A stretch of DNA of 64,000 nt, from the NCBI RefSeq assembly GCF_003261635.1, contig NZ_QFXK01000009.1:1-64000 (forward strand), written 5' to 3'. A program made the position numbers and the translations under genes. Under the pieces are notes generated by a model. That model saw only the letters and a list, made by a program, of their open reading frames with translations, had not been told where the DNA came from and did no database searches. This DNA is from Kribbella monticola. GTDB lineage: Bacteria > Actinomycetota > Actinomycetes > Propionibacteriales > Kribbellaceae. This document shows positions 49,848 through 58,584 of this stretch, in pieces (within the stretch, counting starts at the first letter, position 1; each line of letters starts with the position of its first letter).

Positions 49848-51536
49848 TCAGTTGCTCGGTGCCGGTTGCAGTACGTCGGCCGGCCGGCCTCGGCGCTGAA
49901 CCTTGCCGTGGGCGAGGACGATGATCTCGTCGAGGTCGTCCAGGTCTGCCAGGCGATGGGTGACGAGCAGGGTGGCGCGGCCGCGGGTGGCGGCGAGGAT
50001 GTCGCGGGTGAGTTCGGCGGCGGTGGGCTCGTCGAGATGGGCGGTGGGTTCGTCGAGCAGCAGGACCCCGGGGTCGGCGAGCAGGGCGCGGGCCAGCGCG
50101 AGGCGTTGACGCTCGCCGCCGGAGAGTTGGTCGGCGCGTTCGCCGACGGTGGTGTCGAGGCCGTGTGGCTGCCGGCTGACCCACGCTCCGAGCCGGGCCT
50201 GCCGCAGAGCGCTCATCAGTTCGGTGTCGGTGGCATCGGGTTTGCCGATGAGCAGGTTGTTCCGGATCGTGGTGTCGAACAGGTGGTCGTCCTGGGCACA
50301 GACGACGACCTGGCGCCGGAACGCGTTCTCGTCCAACTCGGTCAGCGGGCGCCCGCCGTAGGTGACCGTTCCGTGTTCGGTCGCCAGGAAGCCCGCCAGG
50401 GTTGCGATCAAGGTGCTCTTGCCGGCACCGCTCTCGCCGACCACAGCGATCCGGCGGCCCGGGTCCAGCCGCAGGCTGATGTCCTGCAGGGTGGGCTGCG
50501 AAGCCCCCGGCCAGCGAGCAGCAGCGCCGGCGAGCTTCAAGGTATGACCGATGACATCCTTGTTGCCCCAGGCAACGGATGGCCGGGGTAGTTCTTCCAG
50601 CGCGCGGAGCCGGTCGACCGCCCGCAGACCACGAACCAGGTGCTGGGCCGCGGCAGGCAGGGAGTTGGTCAGTTCGAAAGCGGCCAGTGGCGTCAACGCA
50701 AGAACAGCAAGCTGTACGCCGGGCAGCTGCCCCGCGCGCACAGCCTGTACTCCGACCAGGAGCTCGCCCACCACCGTCAACGCCAGCGCTGTCGCACCGA
50801 CCGCCGCACCCACACCGGCGCCGGCAGCCGACCGCCGCGCCAGCGAGGTCAGCTTCCGGTCATGCCCGGCGATCCGGTCGAGCGCCGACGCGGCTGCGCC
50901 ATAAGCAATCAGGTCGGCGGCGCCGGTCAGCAGTTCGTGCACCGGATCGGTGAGAGCCGCCCGCGCAGGGGCCAGTCTGCGCTCGGCCCGGCCCGCCACC
51001 GACAAGGTGATCGCCGGCGCGGCCAAACCCGCCACCAACAAGCCGATGAGCAGGACAAGCCCAGCAGCCGGCAGCAACGCGCCGAGCAGCGCCACGGTCG
51101 CCGTACCGGTGATCACCGCGACGGCGATGGGCAGCGCCGCGCGGACCAGCAGATCCTGCACCGCCTCGACGTCGCCGACCAGATTGGCGAGGACGTCGCC
51201 GGAGCGGAGTTTGCCGAGGCCGGCCGGTGCGGCCCGGTCCAGGTCGATCCAGGCTTGGACGCGGGTCCGGGCGAGTACGCGGAACGCGGCGTCGTGGCCG
51301 ACCAGGCGTTCGGCGTACCGGAGGGCGCCGCGGCCGATGCCGAAGGCACGGACAGCGACGATCGCGACGCTCAGATAGAGCACCGGTGGCTGTTGGGCCG
51401 CCCGTGAGATCAGCCAGCCGGATGTCGCCATCAAGCCGATGGAGCAACCGAGCGCCAGTGAGCCGAGTACAGCGGCTGCTAGGAGCCGCCATGCTTCGGG
51501 GCGTGCGATCCGAAGGAGCCAGCGCAGGGAGGTCAT
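49848..51536 (-). CDS. cydC: Thiol/heme ABC exporter CydC
   Basis: 562 residues. Six membrane helices (LGSLALGCSIGLMATSGWLI, LPAAGLVLLIGLLVAGLAAP) precede an ATPase domain with Walker A IAVVGESGAGKSTLIATLAG, signature DQLSGGERQRLALARALL and Walker B VLLLDEPTAHLDEPT. With CydD it exports cysteine/glutathione or heme-linked thiols needed for cytochrome bd assembly. Its ATG overlaps the CydD stop by four bases. Last gene of cydABDC. Confidence 0.94.
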   Translation of the reverse strand: MTSLRWLLRIARPEAWRLLAAAVLGSLALGCSIGLMATSGWLISRAAQQPPVLYLSVAIVAVRAFGIGRGALRYAERLVGHDAAFRVLARTRVQAWIDLDRAAPAGLGKLRSGDVLANLVGDVEAVQDLLVRAALPIAVAVITGTATVALLGALLPAAGLVLLIGLLVAGLAAPAITLSVAGRAERRLAPARAALTDPVHELLTGAADLIAYGAAASALDRIAGHDRKLTSLARRSAAGAGVGAAVGATALALTVVGELLVGVQAVRAGQLPGVQLAVLALTPLAAFELTNSLPAAAQHLVRGLRAVDRLRALEELPRPSVAWGNKDVIGHTLKLAGAAARWPGASQPTLQDISLRLDPGRRIAVVGESGAGKSTLIATLAGFLATEHGTVTYGGRPLTELDENAFRRQVVVCAQDDHLFDTTIRNNLLIGKPDATDTELMSALRQARLGAWVSRQPHGLDTTVGERADQLSGGERQRLALARALLADPGVLLLDEPTAHLDEPTAAELTRDILAATRGRATLLVTHRLADLDDLDEIIVLAHGKVQRRGRPADVLQPAPSN

Positions 51537-53158
51537 GCCGCCACCGCCGCGGGCGCGAGTTCAACGACATGATCGCAAAGGCTCAGCAGCGCGGTTCGGT
51601 GCGTGACCAGTACTACGGTGCGCCCGGCCAAGGCGGTCGGCAAAGTGCTGAGCAGGTCGTGTTCCGTCTCCGGATCGACGCCTTCGGTCGGTTCGTCGAG
51701 CAACAACAGGGGAGCGTCGAGCAGCAGGGCGCGAGCCAGCGCGATCCGGCGGCGTTGACCGCTCGAAAGACCGTTGCCGCGCTCACCGACCACCTTCTCC
51801 AGCGGTACGTCGACGCGGGCTGCCTGAGCGGCGCGCCGGACGGCGAGTTCGTCGGCGTACGGGCGGCCCAGCCTGATGTTCTCGAATACCGTGCCGGCGA
51901 AGAGCACCGGATCCTGGCCGAGCCAGGCAACCTGGGACCGCCACCCGGCCGGGTCGGCGGTCTGGAGGTCGATGCCGCCGACAACTACTCGGCCGCTGTC
52001 CGGCCGGACGAAGCCGAGCAGTACGGCGAGCAGCGTGGACTTTCCGCAGCCGCTCGGGCCGAGGATGCCGGTGACCTTCCCGGCCGGGATGGTCAGCGAG
52101 AGACCGTCGAGGGCGGCCCCGTCGCGATCGTTGCCCGCGACTACCACTTGGTCCAGCTCGATCGTCCGGTCGGCTTCGACGGACTCGGTGCCGACCTCGG
52201 CGACCTCGTGGTCGAGGACCGAGAAGACCTGCTCGGCGGCAGCGAGGCCTTCGGCGCTGGCGTGGTAGTGCGCTCCCAGCAGTCGCAGCGGCAGGTAGGC
52301 CTCGGGTGCCAGGATCAGCACCAGCAACGCGGTCTGTAGATCGAGGCGGCCGTCGACCAGCCGGAGACCGACCGAGACGGCAACGAGAGCGACGGACAAG
52401 GTCGCGAGCAGTTCCAGTACCAACGACGACAGGAAGGCGATGCGCAGCGACGACAGCGTGGCCTTGCGTTGCTTGTCGGCCAGTCTCTCGATGGTGACGA
52501 GCTGCGCCCGCGAGCGGCCGAACGCCTTCAGGGTGCCCACGCCGGCCAGGACATCGAGGAAGTGGTGGGCGAGGAGTTGGAGCGCGGTCCATTGCCTCGC
52601 CATCAGCTGTTTGGTGGTCAGGCCGACCAGGATCATGAAGATCGGCACCAGCGGCAGGGTGATGACGACGATGGAGGCGCTCAGCCAGTCGGCCGCGAAC
52701 ATCCGCCCGGCCACGACCATTGGGACGAAGCAGACCAGCACCAACTGCGGCAAGTAGCGCGAGAAGTAGTCGTCCAGGGCATCGATTCCGCGGGTCGCCA
52801 GTGTGGTCAGCTCGCCGCTGCGTTCGCCGGTCAACCAGCGCGGGCCGAGCTGGACGACCTTGTGCAGCAGGCGCATCCGGAGCTCCGACTTCACCGCCGC
52901 CGAGCAGTGGTGGGCCGTCACCTCGGTGACCCAGGCGAGCAACGCCCGGGTCACCAGGGTGATGGTGAGCAACGTCAGCCGCCCGCTGAGATCGCTCAAG
53001 CCCGCGCCGTGCAGGAAGGCGTCCGTGATGATCGACGCCAGCAGCCACGCCTGGGTCAAGATCACCACGGCCTGACCGGCGCCGATCAGGACCGACAGCG
53101 TGAGGAAGACGCGAGTGGTCTTCGCATAGCGCAGCAGACGCGGGTCGATGGCAGGCAT
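51533..53158 (-). CDS. cydD: Thiol/heme ABC exporter CydD
   Basis: 541 residues. The membrane half includes VLIGAGQAVVILTQAWLLAS and the ALDDYFSRYLPQLVLVCFVP motif typical of CydD. The ATPase half has VTGILGPSGCGKSTLLAVLL, NGLSSGQRRRIALARALLLD and LLLLDEPTEGVDPETE. It pairs with CydC. It shares one base with the cydB stop. Confidence 0.94.
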   Translation of the reverse strand: MPAIDPRLLRYAKTTRVFLTLSVLIGAGQAVVILTQAWLLASIITDAFLHGAGLSDLSGRLTLLTITLVTRALLAWVTEVTAHHCSAAVKSELRMRLLHKVVQLGPRWLTGERSGELTTLATRGIDALDDYFSRYLPQLVLVCFVPMVVAGRMFAADWLSASIVVITLPLVPIFMILVGLTTKQLMARQWTALQLLAHHFLDVLAGVGTLKAFGRSRAQLVTIERLADKQRKATLSSLRIAFLSSLVLELLATLSVALVAVSVGLRLVDGRLDLQTALLVLILAPEAYLPLRLLGAHYHASAEGLAAAEQVFSVLDHEVAEVGTESVEADRTIELDQVVVAGNDRDGAALDGLSLTIPAGKVTGILGPSGCGKSTLLAVLLGFVRPDSGRVVVGGIDLQTADPAGWRSQVAWLGQDPVLFAGTVFENIRLGRPYADELAVRRAAQAARVDVPLEKVVGERGNGLSSGQRRRIALARALLLDAPLLLLDEPTEGVDPETEHDLLSTLPTALAGRTVVLVTHRTALLSLCDHVVELAPAAVAA

Positions 53159-54174
53159 CAGCTGGTGACCTTCTCGGCCGGCTGATAGATGTCGGTGCGA
53201 CCGAGGCGCTTGCGGAACACCCAGTAGGTGTAGCCCTGGTAGGCGAGGACCACCGGGGTGAAGATCACGGCGACCCAGGTCATGATCGTCAGCGTGTAGT
53301 GGGTCGACGCGGCGTTGACCGTGGTCAGGCTGAAGGCAGCATCGGTTGTCGACGGCAACACGTTCGGGTAGAGCGTGGTGAACAGCGTGGCGGCTGCCAA
53401 GGCGATCGTGGCCGCCGTACCGAGGAAGGCCCAGCCCTCCCGACCGAACCGCGATGCGGCCAGCGCACCGACCAGGCAGAGGGCGGCAGCCAGGGCGAGC
53501 GTCCAGGTGAGCGCTGAGCCGTCGAAGGCTTGCGTCCAGCCGAGGAAGCCGGCGGCTGCGACCACAGTGGCGAGACCGATCGGCGGCACCAGCTTCAGGG
53601 CCCGGTCGTGCACCTCGCCATGGGTCTTCAGTGCAAGGAAGATCGCGCCGTGCAAGGCGAAGAGCAGCAGGGTGGTGACGCCGCCCAGGAGCGCGTAGGG
53701 ATTGAGGAGAGTGAAGAAGTTCCCGGCGTACTCGTGATCGGCACCCATCGGCACACCACGCACGATGTTGGCCAGGGCGACACCCCAGAGCAGAGCCGGT
53801 ACTGCGCTGCTGCCGACGATCACCAGATCCCAGCGGCGGTGCCAGGTCGCGTCGTCGAGCTTGCCGCGGTACTCGAGCGCGATGCCGCGGAGGATCAGTG
53901 CGACCAGGATGATGAGCAAGGCGAGGTAGAAACCGGAGAACAAGGTCGCGTACCAGAACGGGAAGGCCGCGAAGGTCGCGCCGCCGGCGACCAGGAGCCA
54001 GACCTCGTTGCCGTCCCAGACCGGGCCGATGGTGCGCAGCGTGACCTTGCGGTCGACGGCGTCCCGGCCGACGACCGGGAGCAGCATGCCGACACCGAAG
54101 TCGAAACCTTCGAGGACGAGATAGCCGGTCCAGAGAACGGCGATGAGCAGGAACCAGATATCAGTGAGTGCCAC
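53158..54174 (-). CDS. cydB: Cytochrome bd oxidase subunit II
   Basis: 338 residues with nine or so membrane helices. Signature start MALTDIWFLLIAVLWTGYLV then LEGFDFGVGMLLPVVGRD, IGPVWDGNEVWLLVAGGATF, and YWVFRKRLGRTDIY near the end. Partner of CydA in the high-affinity quinol oxidase. It starts 11 bases after cydA. Confidence 0.96.
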   Translation of the reverse strand: MALTDIWFLLIAVLWTGYLVLEGFDFGVGMLLPVVGRDAVDRKVTLRTIGPVWDGNEVWLLVAGGATFAAFPFWYATLFSGFYLALLIILVALILRGIALEYRGKLDDATWHRRWDLVIVGSSAVPALLWGVALANIVRGVPMGADHEYAGNFFTLLNPYALLGGVTTLLLFALHGAIFLALKTHGEVHDRALKLVPPIGLATVVAAAGFLGWTQAFDGSALTWTLALAAALCLVGALAASRFGREGWAFLGTAATIALAAATLFTTLYPNVLPSTTDAAFSLTTVNAASTHYTLTIMTWVAVIFTPVVLAYQGYTYWVFRKRLGRTDIYQPAEKVTS

Positions 54175-54185
54175 CGGAGTGCTCC

Positions 54186-55577
54186 TCAGTACAGGAAGGC
54201 CGGTTCAGCGGCCTCCGGGTCGGACGGCTCGGTCGTCTCCGCGGGAACCTCGCGGGCGAAGCGGAGCAGCAGGAAGACCTCGACCACCGCGAGTACGCCG
54301 TACAGGAGGGTGAGGACGATCAGGGAGGTCAGCACGCTGCCGGCACCGACGCTGGGGGAGACGCCGTCGCGGGTCTGCATCAGCCCGAAGACGATCCAGG
54401 GCTGGCGGCCCATCTCGGTGAAGATCCAACCGAGGCTGTTTCCGAGCAGCGGCAGCAGCGGTACCGCGAGAGCCGCGCGGATCAGCCACTTGGTGGACTT
54501 TCGTTGCCTGCGGAGCTGCCACAGGGCGAGCAGGGCAATCGCTGCCGTCAGTACTCCGGCCAGGATCATGAAGCGGAAGGTCCAGTAGGTCAGCGGCACG
54601 TTGGGCTTGTACGAGCCGGGACCGAAGCGCTGTTCGTACGCGGTCTGCAGGTTGTTGATGCCCTCGACCTTGCCGTTCCAGGTGCTGGTCGCCAGGAAGG
54701 ACAGGCCGTGCGGGACCTTGAGCGACCAGACCTCCTTGCTGCCGTCGAGCGAGCCGATCGTGAGGATGGAGAACGGCGCCGGGGCCGAGGTGTCGTACAG
54801 GGCTTCCGCGGCGGCCATCTTCATCGGCTGGGTGTCGGTCATGATCTTGGCCTGGATGTCACCGGTGATCATCAGCGCGGCGGCCGCGACGAGAGTCGTG
54901 ATCGCACCCAGCTTCACGGCGGGCCGGAACAGGCTGCCGTTCTCGCCGGGTCGGCGCAGCAGGTGCCACATCGCGATCCCGAGCATGAAGGCGCCGGCGG
55001 TCAGTAAGCTGGCCGCGATGGTGTGCGGGTAGGTGGCCAGCACCACCTTGTTGGTGAGTACCGCGCCGAAGTCGTGCAGTTCGGCCCGGCCGGTCGCGGA
55101 GTTGTAGGTGTAGCCGCGCGGCCACTGCATCCAGGAGTTGGCGGCCAGGATGAAGTACGCCGACAGCTGGGTGCCGATGGCAACGAGCCAGATCGATGCC
55201 AGGTGCACCTTCTTCGGCAACCGGTCCCAGCCGAAGATCCACAGGCCGAGGAAGGTCGACTCGAGGAAGAACGCGAGCAGCCCCTCGATCGCCAGCGGCG
55301 CCCCGAAGATGTCGCCGACGAACTTCGAGTAGGAGCTCCAGTTCATCCCGAACTGGAACTCCTGGACGATCCCGGTCACCACGCCGATGGCGAAGTTGAT
55401 CAGGAACAGCTTTCCCCAGAACTGCGTCATCCGCCGGTACTGCTGCTTCCCGGTCCGGTACCACGCGGTATGCAGGCCCGCGACCAGCGCGGACATCCCA
55501 ATCGTGATCGGCACGAACAGGAAGTGGTACACGGTGATGATCCCGAACTGCCACCGGGCAAGGTCTATGGCATCCAT
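54186..55577 (-). CDS. cydA: Cytochrome bd oxidase subunit I
   Basis: 463 residues. Heme ligands are present: H18 (ITVYHFLFVPIT) for heme b595, H185 (LATYPHTIAAS) and M337 (YWTFRFMIL) for heme b558, with E98 and E106 in the proton/heme-d site (LAIEGLLAFFLESTFLGLW). The Q-loop between helices 6 and 7 is short, as in actinobacterial and Bacillus enzymes. Cytochrome bd oxidises quinol at very low oxygen and resists NO and peroxide. Candidate DosR boxes lie 38-75 bases upstream. It is divergent from the acyl-CoA synthetase gene. Confidence 0.97.
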   Translation of the reverse strand: MDAIDLARWQFGIITVYHFLFVPITIGMSALVAGLHTAWYRTGKQQYRRMTQFWGKLFLINFAIGVVTGIVQEFQFGMNWSSYSKFVGDIFGAPLAIEGLLAFFLESTFLGLWIFGWDRLPKKVHLASIWLVAIGTQLSAYFILAANSWMQWPRGYTYNSATGRAELHDFGAVLTNKVVLATYPHTIAASLLTAGAFMLGIAMWHLLRRPGENGSLFRPAVKLGAITTLVAAAALMITGDIQAKIMTDTQPMKMAAAEALYDTSAPAPFSILTIGSLDGSKEVWSLKVPHGLSFLATSTWNGKVEGINNLQTAYEQRFGPGSYKPNVPLTYWTFRFMILAGVLTAAIALLALWQLRRQRKSTKWLIRAALAVPLLPLLGNSLGWIFTEMGRQPWIVFGLMQTRDGVSPSVGAGSVLTSLIVLTLLYGVLAVVEVFLLLRFAREVPAETTEPSDPEAAEPAFLY

Positions 55578-55614
55578 GCCCCCGACGCTCCCAGTCCGGG
55601 CCGCTGATCTCCCA

Positions 55615-55650
55615 GAGCCAAAGGTCCTGCACCGGAGGGACCCTCAGACC
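55615..55650. promoter_or_regulatory. Candidate DosR boxes between cydA and the acyl-CoA synthetase gene
   Basis: GAGCCAAAGGTCCT (55615-55628) fits the shared pattern. GGGACCCTCAGACC (55637-55650), 22 bases on, is weaker. They lie 38 bases before cydA and about 70-100 bases before the divergent gene at 55719, so both directions could respond. Confidence 0.55.
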
Positions 55651-55718
55651 CTGTCCCGGTGGCGCGGTGCCGGGGTGGACTGGACGGAACGTGGTCGAGC
55701 AGCAGAGGAGTCCGGTCC

Positions 55719-58427
55719 ATGACGACAGCGGACGCGACAACGCCGTTGGAAGCCGGCGCGGTCGGCTGGGACGTGCTGGCAGCCGACGGCTCGGTCGTGC
55801 ATCTGCGGCCGATCTGTCGTGCGGACGAGCCCGCCCTGAAGGCGATCAACCACCGGGTCTCGGACCGGTCCATCTACCTCCGGTTCTTCGCGCTCAGCCG
55901 GTTGAACGCCGACGAGCACACGCATCATCTGGTCGGTGCCGATCCCGAGCACGGGTACGTCGCGCTGGTGGCCGAACTGGACGGTGCGGTGGTCGGAGTT
56001 GCCAGCTACGAGCCGATGCGCGCCGACGAGGCGGAGATGGCCTTCCTCGTCGACGACGCGGTGCACGGCCGCGGTATCGGGACGCTGCTGCTGGAGCAAC
56101 TAGCGGCCGTCGCGCGTGAGCGGGGGATCCGGAAGCTGCATGCGGACACGCTGGCCGAGAACGCGCCGATGCTCAGGCTCTTCCTCGATTCGGGTTTCCG
56201 CGAGGTGCACCAGCTGGACAGTGGCCTGGTGGAGCTGACGCTCGACACGGAGTACGACGTACGCACCCTGGACAAGATGGCCGAGCGGGAGAGCATCGCC
56301 GAGTCGCGGTCCTTGAAGCCGGTACTCGCGCCCAGCAGCATCGCTGTGATCGGTGCCGGTCGCCGCGCCGGCGGGATCGGCCACGAGGTGCTGCGGAACC
56401 TGGCGGACAGCGGCTTCACCGGCCGGCTGTACGCCGTCAACCCGAACGCGGACCAGATCGCCGGGATCACCGCATTTCCTACGGTCACCGACATCCCCGA
56501 GCCGGTCGACCTCGCGGTGATCGCGGTACCCGCCGCTCAGGTTGCGCGCGTGGTCGAGGAGTGCGGGCAGTACGGCGTCGGCGGAGCCGTCGTCCTGACC
56601 TCCGGCTTCTCCGAGCTCGGAGCCGATGGCCGGCAGGCCCAGCAGGAGCTGCTGGAGCTCGCGCGCCGGCACAGCCTGCGGTTGATTGGCCCGAACTGTC
56701 TCGGCATCGTCAACACCGACCCCGCTGTCCGGCTGGACGCGACGTTCGCGAACATCCGCCCGACGGCCGGTTCGCTGGCGCTCGCCGCGCAGTCCGGTGC
56801 GGTAGGTATCGCCGTACTCGACCATGCCACCAGGGTCGGGCTCGGTATCTCCGAGTTCGTCTCCCTCGGCAACAAAGTAGATGTCAGCGGCAACGACCTG
56901 CTGCTGCACTGGTGGCACGACCCACGGACCGACGTGATCGGCTTGTACCTCGAGTCTTTCGGCAACCCGCGTAAGTTCGGCCGGCTCGCCCGGCTGGTCG
57001 GGCGGAGCAAGCCGGTGCTGGTGGTCAAGGGTGGCCGGTCGACCGGTGGCCGCCGCGCCGGAGCGTCGCACACTGCTGCAGCGGCGACCCCCGACACCGC
57101 CGTGGACGCGTTGTTCGAGCAGTCGGGTGTGCTGCGGATGGAGACGCTGGAGGAGTTGGTCGACACGGCCCGTGTGCTGTCCGGCCGACCGCTGCCGGCG
57201 GGCCGTCGACTGGGGATCGTAGGCAATGCGGGCGGTGCCGGAGTACTGGCCGCTGATGCTGCGAGCGCCATCGATCTCGAGGTGCCGGAGTTCAGCGCCA
57301 CCACGATGAGCGAGCTGGTCGAGGTGACCGGGGCTGTCGGCGCCGGCAACCCGGTCGACCTGGGCGCGGCGGCGACACCGCAGACGCTGGAACACGCGAT
57401 CCGGATCGTCCTGGCCAGCGGCGAAGTGGACGCCGTACTGGTCACCTACGCTGCCACCCGGGCGGGCGACCTCGACGCGACGTACGCCGCGATTGCGCGT
57501 GCGGCAACCGGCGCGACCGTTCCGATCCTCGTCAACTGCCTCGGCGCGTCCGAAGCGCCGGCACAGATCACGCTGGCGGACGGATCGAGTCTGCCCGTCT
57601 ATGCGTTCCCCGAGACGGCCGTCCGAGCGCTCGGACATGCGGTCCGGTACGCCGCCTGGCGGACCCGGCCACAGGGCGTCGTACCGGCGGTGGACGGGGT
57701 CGACCGGGACGGGGCGCGGGCGATCGTCCGGCACTTCCTGAACAGCCATCCGGACGGTGGCTGGCTCGACCCGGCTCGTGCCGAGCAGTTGATGTTGTGC
57801 GCTGGGATCCCGGTGGTGGCCGCGCTGGCAGCCGCGACGAGGGACGCGGCGCTGGAAGCGGGGCAGCGGGTCGGCTATCCCCTCGTCCTGAAGACCGCGG
57901 CGGCCGGCATCGTGCACAAGACCGATGTCGGCGGAGTCCGACTGGGGCTGCAGACACCCGCCGAACTCGATCACGCGTATGCCGAGTTGACGGCCGCGGT
58001 CGGCGATCCGCACGTGGTGGTCCAGGCGATGGCCTCGCCCGGAGTGGAACTCGTGGCCGGTCTGGTCCGGGACCCGTTGTTCGGTCCGGTGCTGATGGTC
58101 GGCAGCGGTGGAGTACTCACCGATCTGATGGCGGACCGGCGGTGGCGAGGACTGCCGCTGACCGACCTTGACGCTGCGGAAATGCTCCGGTCGTTGCGGT
58201 GTGCGCCCTTGCTGGCCGGCTATCGCGGAAGCGCAGGCGCCGACGAAGCCGCAGTACTGGATGTCCTGCACCGGATCGCCTGGCTCGCCGAAGCGGTCCC
58301 CGAACTCGCCGAGCTGGACATCAACCCGCTGACTGCCGCCCCGATCGGAGCCGTCGCCGTCGACGTGAAGCTCCGCTTGGCTCCGGCCGACCCCGAACCG
58401 GACTGGAACGCCCGCCACCTCCGCTGA
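55719..58427 (+). CDS. GNAT acetyltransferase fused to ADP-forming acyl-CoA synthetase
   Basis: 902 residues from ATG 55719 (AGAGGAG upstream). Residues about 25-175 form a GNAT domain (VHLRPICRADEPALKAINHR, DDAVHGRGIGTLLLEQLAAV). A CoA-binding domain follows (SSIAVIGAGRRAGGIGHEVL, GPNCLGIVNT, AQSGAVGIAVLDHAT), then the ligase domain with the transfer histidine H451 (AGASHTAAA), and an ATP-grasp domain with H733 (AGIVHKTDVGGVRLGL). In protein acetyltransferases of the Pat type the synthetase half is catalytically dead; here both histidines of the ADP-forming acetyl-CoA synthetase mechanism are kept. It could therefore make ATP from acetyl-CoA, acetylate proteins, or both. Confidence 0.88.
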   Translation: MTTADATTPLEAGAVGWDVLAADGSVVHLRPICRADEPALKAINHRVSDRSIYLRFFALSRLNADEHTHHLVGADPEHGYVALVAELDGAVVGVASYEPMRADEAEMAFLVDDAVHGRGIGTLLLEQLAAVARERGIRKLHADTLAENAPMLRLFLDSGFREVHQLDSGLVELTLDTEYDVRTLDKMAERESIAESRSLKPVLAPSSIAVIGAGRRAGGIGHEVLRNLADSGFTGRLYAVNPNADQIAGITAFPTVTDIPEPVDLAVIAVPAAQVARVVEECGQYGVGGAVVLTSGFSELGADGRQAQQELLELARRHSLRLIGPNCLGIVNTDPAVRLDATFANIRPTAGSLALAAQSGAVGIAVLDHATRVGLGISEFVSLGNKVDVSGNDLLLHWWHDPRTDVIGLYLESFGNPRKFGRLARLVGRSKPVLVVKGGRSTGGRRAGASHTAAAATPDTAVDALFEQSGVLRMETLEELVDTARVLSGRPLPAGRRLGIVGNAGGAGVLAADAASAIDLEVPEFSATTMSELVEVTGAVGAGNPVDLGAAATPQTLEHAIRIVLASGEVDAVLVTYAATRAGDLDATYAAIARAATGATVPILVNCLGASEAPAQITLADGSSLPVYAFPETAVRALGHAVRYAAWRTRPQGVVPAVDGVDRDGARAIVRHFLNSHPDGGWLDPARAEQLMLCAGIPVVAALAAATRDAALEAGQRVGYPLVLKTAAAGIVHKTDVGGVRLGLQTPAELDHAYAELTAAVGDPHVVVQAMASPGVELVAGLVRDPLFGPVLMVGSGGVLTDLMADRRWRGLPLTDLDAAEMLRSLRCAPLLAGYRGSAGADEAAVLDVLHRIAWLAEAVPELAELDINPLTAAPIGAVAVDVKLRLAPADPEPDWNARHLR

Positions 58428-58474
58428 ACCCACTACGGCCGCTCCGCGTCCAGGGAGCAACGGCCTGGCCGGAG

Positions 58475-58488
58475 GCGACGAAGGTCCT
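58475..58488. promoter_or_regulatory. Candidate DosR box (GCGACGAAGGTCCT)
   Basis: 12 of 14 positions match the box in front of the sensor kinase at 450-463. It lies 96 bases upstream of the alcohol dehydrogenase gene. Confidence 0.55.
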
Positions 58489-58584
58489 GCGCGAGTGGTG
58501 TGTTTGGGCCCTGCCCGGACGGGGGTGGGGCGAGGAGATTCGGAGTGACAGACAAATCCTCAGACCCTTGGAGGTCGACCGACC

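Noticed and set aside
56100-58460. 786-codon minus-strand frame opposite the acyl-CoA synthetase
   Set aside because: Shadow frame with unnatural composition; the plus-strand gene has clear domains and catalytic residues.
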